Shown here in pieces: positions 43,167-51,965 of a DNA stretch of 64,000 nucleotides; within the stretch, counting starts at the first letter, position 1; each line of letters begins with the position of its first letter. The notes below the pieces were generated by a model that saw only the letters and a program-made list of their open reading frames with translations, had not been told where the DNA came from and did no database searches. Origin of the DNA: Nonomuraea rubra (GTDB taxonomy: Bacteria; Actinomycetota; Actinomycetes; Streptosporangiales; Streptosporangiaceae); assembly GCF_014207985.1 (NCBI RefSeq), contig NZ_JACHMI010000001.1, forward strand, positions 9,035,001 to 9,099,000, given 5' to 3'. Both the position numbers and the translations under genes were made by a program.

Positions 43167-44138
43167 ATGGAGTTACGGCAGTTGCGCTACTTCGTGACGC
43201 TGGCCGAAGAGCTGCATTTCGGCCGCGCGGCCGCCCGCGAGCACATCGTGCAGTCGGCGCTGAGCCAGCAGATCCAGCGGCTGGAACGCGAGCTGGACGT
43301 GCGGCTGCTGGACCGCAGCACCCACCACGTCGATCTGACCCCCGCCGGTGCCGCCTTCCTCGTCGAGGCGCGGCAGATCCTCGACCACGTCAGCAGGGCC
43401 GCGCAGGCCGCCCGCAACGCCGCCGCGTCGGTGCCCGCGCTGCGCGTCGGCATCATCGACGCCGGTTACGACACCATGCCGCAGATCCTGCGCGAACTCC
43501 AGGACAACCATCCCGACATCACCATCCACCAAGTCGAAGCAGGCAGCCCCGAGCAGTACCGGCAACTGGCCGACGGCCGCCTGGACATCGCCATCGGACA
43601 TGCCTCGCAGACCCCGGCCGAGGTGACCTCGAAGCTCATCAGGCTCGATCCGCTCGGCGTGCTGGTGCCCGATGACCACCGCTTCGCCGCTCTCGCCGGC
43701 GTGCCCGTCGCCGCCCTCGCCGGCGAGCTGCTGTTGCTGGGCGAGGAGTCGCAGACGCCGGAGCTCAACCAGCTCGTGCTCGCGCTGTGCCGTTCGGCCG
43801 GGTTCACGCCCGCCCTCTACGAGGGCACCGTCGAGAGCTCCCGGGCCGCTGCCGACCTCGTCCTTCAGCACCGCTGCGTGTCCTGTGTCCCCTCCTCCTT
43901 CCGCTCCTCCAACCGGCCCGGCACCACCTGGCGGCCTCTGGCCGAGCCCGCGACGCACTACCCGTGGTCACTGCTGTGGCACCAGGACAACCCCTCTCCC
44001 CACATCGCCACCGTCATCAACAGCGCCAGGCACCTCGCCCAACAGCTCGGCTGGCTGGAGCCTGCCGCCCCGTTCACCCAGCCGGCACCCCGCGAAGACG
44101 CTCCGACAGCCGCCGGCCACAGCGACGAGAACGTTTGA
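43167..44138 (+). CDS. LysR-family transcriptional regulator
   Basis: 323 aa from ATG 43167 (GAGAGGGG upstream). HTH MELRQLRYFVTLAEELHFGRAA, SALSQQIQRLERELDVRLLDR; effector domain with LRVGIIDAGYDTMPQILREL, LDIAIGHA and VLVPDDHRFA. No divergent target gene adjoins, so the regulated pathway is unknown. Confidence 0.92.
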   Translation: MELRQLRYFVTLAEELHFGRAAAREHIVQSALSQQIQRLERELDVRLLDRSTHHVDLTPAGAAFLVEARQILDHVSRAAQAARNAAASVPALRVGIIDAGYDTMPQILRELQDNHPDITIHQVEAGSPEQYRQLADGRLDIAIGHASQTPAEVTSKLIRLDPLGVLVPDDHRFAALAGVPVAALAGELLLLGEESQTPELNQLVLALCRSAGFTPALYEGTVESSRAAADLVLQHRCVSCVPSSFRSSNRPGTTWRPLAEPATHYPWSLLWHQDNPSPHIATVINSARHLAQQLGWLEPAAPFTQPAPREDAPTAAGHSDENV

Positions 44139-44363
44139 CGCACGCGCTCCGACCGCTGTGCGCAGCCCGACATCCTGGTGATCGGTTCTGGAGCTGGATC
44201 GATCCCGGATCGCCTGCTTCAGGCGGCCGACAAGCTCGTCTGCGGCCCGGTGACCCAGCCGGGCGCACCGCCGGCACCTCCGGCGCCGCTGCTCAACCGC
44301 GATCCTGCCGGCTGACTCAGCACGACGGTCACCGGCGCAGGCTGCACATCCCCGGCCAAGTCC

Positions 44364-45064
44364 TCATGGCCGCACCACCGCGACGGAGCTGCGTGCACCG
44401 TGCAAGACCCCGAGAGTGACGGATCCGAGCATCACGGTGCCGATCGCCCCTCTGCCCTGAGAACCCACGACGACCAGATCCGCCTGGGCGGAAGCGCGGA
44501 CGAGAGCATCGACGGGGTGGGCGCGACGCACGTCCTCGATCACGGGGACCTGCGGGTATCGCTGCCGCCATCCCCGGAGGATGACGGCCGCGCTCCGGCA
44601 CTGGGTGGCGTGGATCTCGTCCAGGTCATGGGCGCTTTCGGGGATGTGAGCGTGTGCCAGCGGTTGCCAGGCGTAGAGCGCGCGTAGCGTGCTCGCCCGG
44701 AGCATCGCCTGCTCGAAGGCGTAACGGAGGGCGGGTCCGCAGGCGTGATAGTCCTCCAGCCCGACGACGACCTCCCCGTGGGCGGTGTCGGGGCCGGATC
44801 GGACGACGACCACCGGGCCGTGCGCGTACCCGGCCACGTGGGTGCTCACCGAGCCCAGCACGGCCCCGGGGAATCCGCCGAGCCCGCCGGCGCCGATCAC
44901 GACCTCGGCGGAGTCACCGGTCTGGCTGCGCAACACCGCCGCGGCGGCGCCCTGAAGCAGCTCGCAGTCGACGCCCCCGCGCGAGCGGCATCGTCTGCCG
45001 CCCACTCGACGGCCGCGGTCGCGGCATCCGAACCGTCCGCACCCACGACAATGACATGATTCAT
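44364..45064 (-). pseudogene. Universal stress protein, first Usp domain deleted and frameshifted
   Basis: ATG 45064 (GGAG upstream) starts a Usp domain, MNHVIVVGADGSDAATAAVEWAADDAA. Within 35 codons the frame is lost, and another frame continues with LLQGAAAAVLRSQTGDSAEVVIGAGGLGG, the end of that domain; its middle (~70 residues) is gone. The second Usp domain is complete, ending DLVVVGSQGRGAIGTVMLGSVTLGVLHGARSSVAVV. ATP-binding GxGxG pieces are present in both. Confidence 0.7.
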
Positions 45065-45508
45065 GGCTACTCCAGATTTGCGCCTGAGATTTACTGATCG
45101 CTGGAAGCGAGAATAAGCCGGACTCGGACCGGCATGTTTTCGGTGTCGTCGACGATCACCGCGGTCAGCGCTTGAACATTCTTCCGAATTTCCGCCGCGC
45201 TGCCGTGGATTGTTTCCGGTCCGACCGGCCATGCCTTTCGACTCCAGATGCCGGTTTCCGGTGGCGCGGCCTGTCCCAGGCTGACCTTCCTGGAGAGCGC
45301 GGGAAACAGGTGATCGCCGGCCTGGCCATCACCGCAATCGATAACAGCGTCGATTCCCTGTTGACACCTTCAGATCTCTCCCTGGTCGCAGAACGAGGTA
45401 GAATAGAAATACCGAGGACATTTCGAGCGTTGGCATTCAGGTTGGCGTCGCCCGCGGCGATAGACCACTTCCGGCCTCCCGACGAGGGGCCTGACAGGCC
45501 AGGCAAGC
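45065..45508. other. Divergent gap between Usp remnant and DUF5994 gene
   Basis: About 440 nt, AT-richer around 45330-45430, expected to carry two promoters. No gene or repeated site identified. Confidence 0.4.
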
Positions 45509-46051
45509 ATGATGACGACACTCCTCTCCCCGTCCAGCCCTGCTCTCGCGGCCCAGTCCGCGCCCAGGCTCAGCCTGAACACCGTTCTCGACCGGCGAGG
45601 CACGGTCGACGGGGCATGGTGGCCGCGCACCCGCGATGCCGCCGCCGAACTGCCTTCCCTCATCGCCGCCGTGGACCAGCGGCTCGGAAGGGCCGTCCTG
45701 CGCGTGGGCCTGCATCTGGACGCCTGGGATCGCATCCCGCGCCGTATCCCGGCCCGGGGCCGTCAGGTCAGGGTGGGCTGGTTCCGCAGCGCTGACCCGC
45801 ACCTGATCACCTTGAGTATCGCGGGAACCGTGCCCATCACCCTGCTGGTCATCCCGCCTCGCACCGCGGCCGGCCACGCCATGGCCGCGCTCGCGCTCGC
45901 CGCCGCGGGCACGACCGGCGTCCGTCCCGCCGACATCCTCCACCCCACGGCACCGGAGGAGGGCTCACCTGGCCGGGACGGCTCAGCCGCCTGGGAGAAC
46001 GAAGGCGGCCGCGTCACCGATCCCGCGCCCGTACGGCCCGCCACCGCCTAG
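45509..46051 (+). CDS. DUF5994 protein (paralogue)
   Basis: 180 aa. DGAWWPRTRDAAAELPSLIAAVDQRLGR, IPRRIPARGRQVRVGWFRSADPHLITLSI: closely parallels the DUF5994 protein at 39650. Unknown function. Tail is variable and polar. Confidence 0.85.
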   Translation: MMTTLLSPSSPALAAQSAPRLSLNTVLDRRGTVDGAWWPRTRDAAAELPSLIAAVDQRLGRAVLRVGLHLDAWDRIPRRIPARGRQVRVGWFRSADPHLITLSIAGTVPITLLVIPPRTAAGHAMAALALAAAGTTGVRPADILHPTAPEEGSPGRDGSAAWENEGGRVTDPAPVRPATA

Positions 46052-46059
46052 CCTCACGC

Positions 46060-46350
46060 CGGCTCCTGGCCATCCCGCACCTCCTGATCGCCGAGATCCT
46101 GTTCGGCGGCAGCGCCTGGATCGGCCGGGCAGGCCGGAGAGGTGGAGCTGGGGCGGCGGCGGCCTGGTCGCTCTGCTCGTCCTGATCACCGGGTTCGCGC
46201 TCGCCATCACCGGCCGTTGTCCCCGGCCGCAGTTCGACCTCATCCTCGGGCTGAACCGCTGAGGGCTGCAGGTCGCCCGCTACGCGGCCCAGATGACCGA
46301 CCGATATCCGCCCTTCGGCCTCGATCTCGGCGGAGACGACCCGCCCTCCG
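46060..46350 (+). pseudogene. DUF4389 C-terminal remnant with in-frame TGA
   Basis: RRLLAIPHLLIAEILFGGSAW in one frame, then WSWGGGGLVALLVLITGFALAITGR and CPRPQFDLILGLNR in the next. TGA at 46260-46262 stands where the family has Trp, followed in frame by GLQVARYAAQMTDRYPPF and LDLGG. One frameshift and one stop. A second trace of the same module lies near 47645-47725. Confidence 0.6.
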
Positions 46351-46794
46351 AGCAGGCAGCCTGCCGCATGCTCCACCCCCGACAACGGTTGACCTACGGG
46401 TCGCGCAGCAGATCGTGACGGAGTGGCGCATGCGCGCGCCCGGGGTCCGTCCGGTGCTCATGTCAAGGAGACAGGCCACGGAACGGATCCGCCACGACCG
46501 TGACCAGCGGGACGGCGCTCACCACCGGTGCAGCCATCGGGAGCGCATCGCCGACCCTGACCCCGGCCACGGTCACCGCGCACCTCGCGATCATCATCCC
46601 GCCACGCCGCGAGCGCGGCCCCCGCTATACCCCTGCAGCCCGGCAGTGGCCGACCGAACCTGGAATCGGCCGTACGTCCCTGCCCCTGTCCGGCACGGGC
46701 CTCGTGGCTGACTCTCTCCGAAGGCAACTGGAGTCGGATCATGCCCTGGAGGCGTGTCCTGCCGGTGACGGGCTGAGTGCGATCTGAATCCGGG
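46351..46794. other. Gap, no gene recognised
   Basis: Open frames without motifs. Probably decayed remainder of the DUF4389 locus. Confidence 0.4.
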
Positions 46795-47352
46795 CTAGTA
46801 ACGGTGCGGGCCGACGTGCCCCTTGAACAGCAGGCACGGCGCCGGCTCGTCACCGTAAGGGGAGCGCGGGTCGGGGTCAGGGTCGGCGCGTTCGGCCGGG
46901 CACGGCGGCAGCGTGACCAGTTCGCGGGCGCGGATGTCCCAGCGGATCCAGATGAACCGGTCGGGTCCGGGTAGCAGCTGGACGTGCGCCGCGTGGGCGC
47001 CCGCATGACCTGGCTCCAGCTCACACCCGTAGACGGCCTTGCGGCCGTGCCTGCCGCCCTCGGCCAGCGGAGCCCACTCGGCGTCGGTGAGCACGTTGTA
47101 GTGAGGGCAGTCCTGCTCACCGGTGTGCCGTTGCAGCCCGGTGGCGAGCGCGCCCGCGAGGCCCGCCGCGGTGAAAACCTGATGGACGGCACTGTGGACC
47201 CGCTCGACGTCGTCGTCGCTCAGCTCCACCGCACCGAGCTGGTCGGCCAGCAGCCGCACGTGGGTGGCGAAGTGCCGGCAGGCGTCGACGAGCGCCGTCA
47301 CCGGAGCCACCGCGTCATGCGGCGGGTCGGTAGGCACATCGCGATGCGTCAC
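46795..47352 (-). CDS. Hypothetical protein with paired C/GH.G.H motifs
   Basis: 185 aa from GTG 47352 (start uncertain). N-terminal helices (ALVDACRHFATHVRLLADQLGAVELSDDDVERVHSAVHQVF); C-terminal half holds YGCELEPGHAGAHAAHVQ and CLLFKGHVGPHRY, a repeated C-x6-GHxGxH pattern that may bind metal. FIWIRWDIRARELVTLPPC between them. Family not recognised. Confidence 0.6.
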   Translation of the reverse strand: MTHRDVPTDPPHDAVAPVTALVDACRHFATHVRLLADQLGAVELSDDDVERVHSAVHQVFTAAGLAGALATGLQRHTGEQDCPHYNVLTDAEWAPLAEGGRHGRKAVYGCELEPGHAGAHAAHVQLLPGPDRFIWIRWDIRARELVTLPPCPAERADPDPDPRSPYGDEPAPCLLFKGHVGPHRY

Positions 47353-47504
47353 AACACCCACACTACGCCGCCCATCAGCCAGGCACGGCGGCGACACCTG
47401 CTCCTCTCCGTGACCGCCGTTCAGTTCGGCCTGGCACCCCGGCCGAGATCCGCGACGTCCGTCTGATCACTGCGAGCCCGCGGCTCGGCTGCCGTCCGTG
47501 CAGG

Positions 47505-47725
47505 AATCCGGGCGGCGATCTGCACGACGTCGCTGTGTTCACCTTCGCCGGTGAAATGGTGCTGATTTTCTGGCTGTTCATCAGCGGTCGCGGGCTGACC
47601 ACGCGGCCAGGGGCCGGCATCTACCTGCTCATGCAGTCGCAGGACCGTCGGGACCCTGTTCCAGCGGCGGCGCCTGGATCGGCTGGCAGGCCGGCGGTCA
47701 GGCGTGGAGCCTGGGGCGGCGGTGG
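47505..47725 (+). pseudogene. Membrane-protein and DUF4389-like scraps
   Basis: VFTFAGEMVLIFWLFISGRG resembles the last helix of DUF4386-type membrane proteins. It is followed by DNA at 47645-47725 that parallels 46098-46160 (both contain GCGCCTGGATCGGC and GGGGCGGCGG). Neither has a usable gene structure. Confidence 0.3.
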
Positions 47726-47865
47726 GCTGCGTCGGCGCACGCCGGGAGAGCGCATCCCGACGGTGGAGGGCGGAGTGCGATCCGTGCCATACCCTGGGTT
47801 ACGGCTGAGAGTACTTCTCCGATGTCTCGGAGGCGACCAGCCATGATGAGAGAGCGAGACACGAC

Positions 47866-48228
47866 ATGAGCAGTGCTCGCAACACCGAGGTTCAAGCCAC
47901 AGGGGATCCAGCCCAGCCGGATGAGGCCGATGAGCGGCCCGATCACGCGGCCAACGCGCAGTGGCTGAAGGACAACCCCGACGCCATGCCGCAAGTGGGC
48001 GACGGCCGGTGGGCCGTCTACGACCGCACCGGCCGTCTGCGCGGCCACCTCGTCGGCAACGGCCCGACGCGCGACACCCGCTTCCAGGCGATCAGCGCGA
48101 CAACCGAAGGGTTGCCTGTCGACCAGGCGCCGGCCTGCGGCATCACTCTTCACGACGCCGGGGCTCGCCTTCTCGACATGACGTGGGCGGACGCGGCCGA
48201 TGCGATCACGGGTGACCGGGCGCTGTAA
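47866..48228 (+). CDS. Hypothetical protein
   Basis: 120 aa. Acidic N terminus, then AQWLKDNPDAMPQVGDGRWAVYDRTGRLRGHLVGNGPTRD and CGITLHDAGARLLDMTWADAADAI. Soluble, family not recognised; GC-rich third positions and a defined end support coding. Confidence 0.55.
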   Translation: MSSARNTEVQATGDPAQPDEADERPDHAANAQWLKDNPDAMPQVGDGRWAVYDRTGRLRGHLVGNGPTRDTRFQAISATTEGLPVDQAPACGITLHDAGARLLDMTWADAADAITGDRAL

Positions 48229-48602
48229 GCACGGCGATTCCTGGCGAAAGGCAGCGATCATGGAGCGTGACGGTCGGCCTATGAGGCGGTGTCCGACGAG
48301 CTCTCCGGCTGAGGGCTCGACTACCCCGCGGGGATGAACCATCCGATCTCGCCGGTGGCGAGGCCTGCGGCGGATCAGCAGCCACCGGTCAGGCTGCTCA
48401 CGACCGGCGTGGCTCGTAGGCCTCGGTAACCCGATGCCGGGCCGGTCTCTGCACCGACGGCGCCGGTTATCAGCTCCGGAGATGAGCTGCGCATGAATTG
48501 CCCGTTTCCTCCAGCCGTGTACTCCTGTGCGCTGAAGGGGCAGCCGGATCTCGATTTCCCACGCTGCTGGCCGCCTGATCGATGACTTCGCAGGAGAGTC
48601 CC
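48229..48602. other. Gap upstream of the hydrolase gene
   Basis: 370 nt with short motifless frames; presumably the hydrolase promoter. No palindrome copy. Confidence 0.4.
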
Positions 48603-49445
48603 ATGACCGAGAACACCGAGACCAAGCCCCCTATCGTCCTCATTCATGGCCTGTGGCTGACCCCGCGCGCCTGGGAGCACTGGATCGAGCGCTACGCCGG
48701 ACGCGGTCACCAGGTGTCCGCCCCGGCCTGGCCCGGCATGGAGATCGAGGTCGAAGCCCTGCGCAAGAACCCCGACGTCATGAACGGCCTGGGCATCACC
48801 GAAGTCGTCGACTTCTACGAAAAGATCGTCCGCGAGCAGGCCCGGCCCCCCATCATCGTCGGCCATTCCCTCGGCGGCCTGATCACCCAGGTCCTGCTGG
48901 GCCGCGGCCTCGGCGCCGCCGGCGTCGCGATCCACCCCACTCCGATCAAGGGCGTGCTGAGACTGCCGCTCAGCAGCCTGCGCTCAGCCTTCCCGGTCCT
49001 GTCCAACCCCGGCAACCGCTCCCGCACCGTGGCACTGAGCGCCCGGCAGTTCCGTTACGCGTTCACCAACACCTTGACCCCGCAGGAATCGGAGGCTATC
49101 TACCAGCGCTACCACGTACCCGCCCCCGGCCGCCCTCTGTTCCAGGCCGCCGCCGCCAACCTGCAACGGCACTCCGCAACCAGTGTCGACGTGCACAACG
49201 ACACCCGCGCCCCGCTGCTCCTGATCGCCGGCGGCGCCGATCACACCGTCCCCGCCACCCTGGTACGGCAGACCTACCAGCGCTATCGCAAGTCCCGTGC
49301 GGTCACCGACTACCACGAATTCGCCCGCATGCCGCACTTCGCCCTCGGCGCCCCCCAATGGGAACGCGTCGCCGACCACGCCCTCCACTGGGCGGTGCGG
49401 TACATCACGAGACACCCCAGCAACAACCGCGGCGACACACGGTAG
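48603..49445 (+). CDS. Alpha/beta hydrolase
   Basis: 280 aa, CAGGAGAG before ATG 48603. PIVLIHGLWLTPRAWEHWIER (oxyanion loop HGLW), nucleophile elbow GHSLGG, acid in LLLIAGGADHTVP, catalytic His in MPHFALG. Cytosolic serine hydrolase of the AB-hydrolase fold; substrate not inferable. Confidence 0.9.
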   Translation: MTENTETKPPIVLIHGLWLTPRAWEHWIERYAGRGHQVSAPAWPGMEIEVEALRKNPDVMNGLGITEVVDFYEKIVREQARPPIIVGHSLGGLITQVLLGRGLGAAGVAIHPTPIKGVLRLPLSSLRSAFPVLSNPGNRSRTVALSARQFRYAFTNTLTPQESEAIYQRYHVPAPGRPLFQAAAANLQRHSATSVDVHNDTRAPLLLIAGGADHTVPATLVRQTYQRYRKSRAVTDYHEFARMPHFALGAPQWERVADHALHWAVRYITRHPSNNRGDTR

Positions 49446-49653
49446 GCGCCGCCACGCTGGTCGGCCCAGCCTTGTGCCGAGTCATCCGGAGGCAGGCGCG
49501 ATGAGCGAAGAGGAACTGACCGGCGTCACCTTCCACCAACCTCGCTGATCTGCCCTGACAGCCCCTATCAGCGGGTTATCGGCGCCGTGAGAGCGCCCCA
49601 GGCCACCATCGTCCTCAGCATCACCAAGCAACCAGAGCTGAGGAGAACCCGAC

Positions 49654-50172
49654 ATGATGACCTTCACCGCGATCCTGCAACTGCTCGTCGCCCTCGCCTT
49701 CCTGAGCATCCCGCTGGTCCGTCACCGCTTCGGCGGCAGCGCGAAGGCGAACGCCGAGGCGGAGCTGCGCCGCCAGGGCGTCCCGGTCACCGTGCTGGCC
49801 GAGAACAAGCTCAGCTTCGACGCCAGCGGCCACGAGACCGCGGTCCCCGTCACCGTCGCCGCCGTCATGGTGGCCGTGGCCACGCTCAACCTGCTGGCCA
49901 ACCCCTGGGGAGAGACGCTGACCTGGGTCTTCCAGACGATCGTCCTCCTCGGCAACGTCCTCATCGTCTACAGCAACCTGACCGCGGCGAAGTCCGTCCA
50001 GGCGGCCTTCAAGCGCAAGGGCGACCCCGTGCTGCAGCGCATCGACGTCAGGGCCCTGCTCAAGGCGGCCGAGAAGGGCTTCCCCGCCTGGGTGTGGGTC
50101 CTGCAGAACGTCCGCAACGTCGTGGTGTTCGCAGGCTCCGCGCTGGCCCTGGCAGCCGCGGCCATCGCCTGA
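49654..50172 (+). CDS. Four-helix membrane protein of unknown function
   Basis: 172 aa, TGAGGAGA before the start. Hydrophobic segments at about 5-22, 65-85, 88-108 and 145-170; LRRQGVPVTVLAENKLSFDASG forms a loop between the first two. Not recognised as a named family. It precedes the DrrA/DrrB-type pair by 30 nt and may be co-transcribed. Confidence 0.7.
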   Translation: MMTFTAILQLLVALAFLSIPLVRHRFGGSAKANAEAELRRQGVPVTVLAENKLSFDASGHETAVPVTVAAVMVAVATLNLLANPWGETLTWVFQTIVLLGNVLIVYSNLTAAKSVQAAFKRKGDPVLQRIDVRALLKAAEKGFPAWVWVLQNVRNVVVFAGSALALAAAAIA

Positions 50173-50202
50173 CGGCGGTCGTCGGAAAACTGGGGGAGAG
50201 CG

Positions 50203-51162
50203 ATGATGGAGTACGCGATCGAGGCCGAGGGCCTGGTCAAGCGATACGGGGACAAGGTCGCGCTGAACGGGGTCGACCTGGAGGTGCGGGCCGGCGAGGT
50301 CATCGGCGTCCTGGGCCCGAACGGCGCCGGTAAGACCACCACGGTGCGCATCCTGGCGACGCTGATGCGGCCCGACGGGGGCCGGGCCCGGGTCGGCGGC
50401 CACGACGTGGTGCGCGACCCGGTGCGGGTCCGCTCCCTGATAGGGCTGACCGGCCAGTACGCCTCGGTGGACGAGACGCTGTCGGCCGCGGAGAACCTGG
50501 TGTTGTACGGCCGGCTGCTGAACCTGCCGAGGCGGCAGGCCAAGGCCCGCGCGGCCGAGCTGCTGGAGCGGTTCGAGCTGGCCACCGAGGCCGACCGTCC
50601 GCTCCGCACGTTCTCCGGCGGCATGCGGCGCCGGCTCGACCTGGCGGCCTCCCTGGTCGGAGACGCGCGGATCCTGTTCCTTGACGAGCCCACCACGGGC
50701 CTGGACCCGCACACCCGCAACCAGCTGTGGGAGGTGGTCAGGGGGCTGGTGCACGATGGCTCCACGGTCCTGCTCACGACCCAGTACCTGGAGGAGGCCG
50801 ACCAGCTCGCCGACCGGATCACCGTGGTCGATCGGGGCCGCGTGGTCGCGGAGGGCCGGCCGGGTGAGCTGAAGCGGCGCGTCGGCGGCCAGATCATGCA
50901 CGTACGGCCGACCCTGCCCGCCGATCTCGACGCGGTCACCGCGATCTTGACCGAGCTAACCGGTCACGCTCCTGCCCAGGACCCGGGCGCGGGCCTGGTC
51001 ACCGTGCCCGCCGCCGACCCGATGCTGGTGTCCGCGCTGGTCCGCAGGCTGGAGTCGGCCGGCATCACCGCCGACGAGCTGGGCCTGCGCCTGCCCAGCC
51101 TGGACGAGGTCTTCCTGGCGCTCACCCGGCAGGACGCCGGCACGAGGAGGGTCGCCGCATGA
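50203..51162 (+). CDS. DrrA-type ABC transporter ATP-binding protein
   Basis: 319 aa (ATG 50203 or 50206; GGGGGAGAG upstream). Walker A GPNGAGKTT, signature FSGGMRRRLDLAASL, Walker B ILFLDEPTTGLDPHTRNQLW, QYLEEADQLADRI. C-terminal ~80 residues are the DrrA extension (LPSLDEVFLALT). Energises export of a hydrophobic compound, classically an antibiotic. Overlaps the permease gene by 4 nt. Confidence 0.92.
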   Translation: MMEYAIEAEGLVKRYGDKVALNGVDLEVRAGEVIGVLGPNGAGKTTTVRILATLMRPDGGRARVGGHDVVRDPVRVRSLIGLTGQYASVDETLSAAENLVLYGRLLNLPRRQAKARAAELLERFELATEADRPLRTFSGGMRRRLDLAASLVGDARILFLDEPTTGLDPHTRNQLWEVVRGLVHDGSTVLLTTQYLEEADQLADRITVVDRGRVVAEGRPGELKRRVGGQIMHVRPTLPADLDAVTAILTELTGHAPAQDPGAGLVTVPAADPMLVSALVRRLESAGITADELGLRLPSLDEVFLALTRQDAGTRRVAA

Positions 51163-51965
51163 CCAGCATGACCGCCGAAGGAGCGCCGCTGCGCCTCGGC
51201 CCGGCCCAGGCCGCGCGGCACGGGCTCGCCCTGGCCGGGCGGGGCGTCACGAAGATCGCCAAGACTCCGGTGCAGCTCGTCGACGTCGTCCTGACGCCGA
51301 TCGTGTTCCTGCTGATGTTCGTCTACCTCTTCGGCGGCGCGATCGGCGGCGGCGACCCGGACGCCTACCTGCGGACGATCGTGCCGGGCATCATGGTGAT
51401 GACCGTCTTCCAGGCGAGCATCGGCATCGGCGTCTCGCTCAACGCCGACGCCGGCACGGGGGTGTTCGACCGGTTCAGGAGCATGCCGATCGCCCGCTCG
51501 GCGCCGCTGGTCGGCGCGGTGCTCGCCGACGTCGGCCGCTACCTGGTCTCGCTCGGCACGCTGCTGGCCCTGGCGCTGGTCATGGGGTACCGCGTCCAGA
51601 CGAGCCCGGCCGCGGCGGTGGCCGCGGTCATGCTGCTGGTCGCCTTCGCGCTCAGCTTCTCCTGGCTGTCGGTCTACCTCGGCATGCTGGTCAGCACGCC
51701 GGGCTCGGTGCAGGGGCTGATGACGATCCTGGTGCTGCCGCTCACGTTCGCCAGCAACGTCTTCGTCCCCTCCCAGACCATGCCGGGCTGGCTGCGGGCC
51801 TGGTCGGAGATCAACCCGGTCAGCCTGATGGCCGACAGCATGCGGGGTCTGCTCAACGGCGGCCCGGTGGCGGGGCCGCTGCTCGGCGGCCTCGCCTGGA
51901 TGGCCGCGATGGTCGCGGTGTTCTTCCCGCTGGCCATGCGCGCCTACCGCAAGCGGGCGACCTGA
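51159..51965 (+). CDS. DrrB-type ABC-2 permease
   Basis: 268 aa, six membrane segments: VVLTPIVFLLMFVYLFGGAIGG, TGVFDRFRSMPIARSAPLVGAVLADVGRYLV, LTFASNVFVPSQTMPGWLRAWSEINPVS are all family landmarks. Membrane half of the exporter. Its 3' end overlaps the convergent AfsR-like gene by 22 nt. Confidence 0.92.
   Translation: MTSMTAEGAPLRLGPAQAARHGLALAGRGVTKIAKTPVQLVDVVLTPIVFLLMFVYLFGGAIGGGDPDAYLRTIVPGIMVMTVFQASIGIGVSLNADAGTGVFDRFRSMPIARSAPLVGAVLADVGRYLVSLGTLLALALVMGYRVQTSPAAAVAAVMLLVAFALSFSWLSVYLGMLVSTPGSVQGLMTILVLPLTFASNVFVPSQTMPGWLRAWSEINPVSLMADSMRGLLNGGPVAGPLLGGLAWMAAMVAVFFPLAMRAYRKRAT

Noticed and set aside
44139..44330. Short plus-strand frame PDILVIGSGAGSIPDRLL after the LysR gene
   Set aside because: Looks faintly like a nucleotide loop, but no start, no family and a proline-rich end; too little to call.
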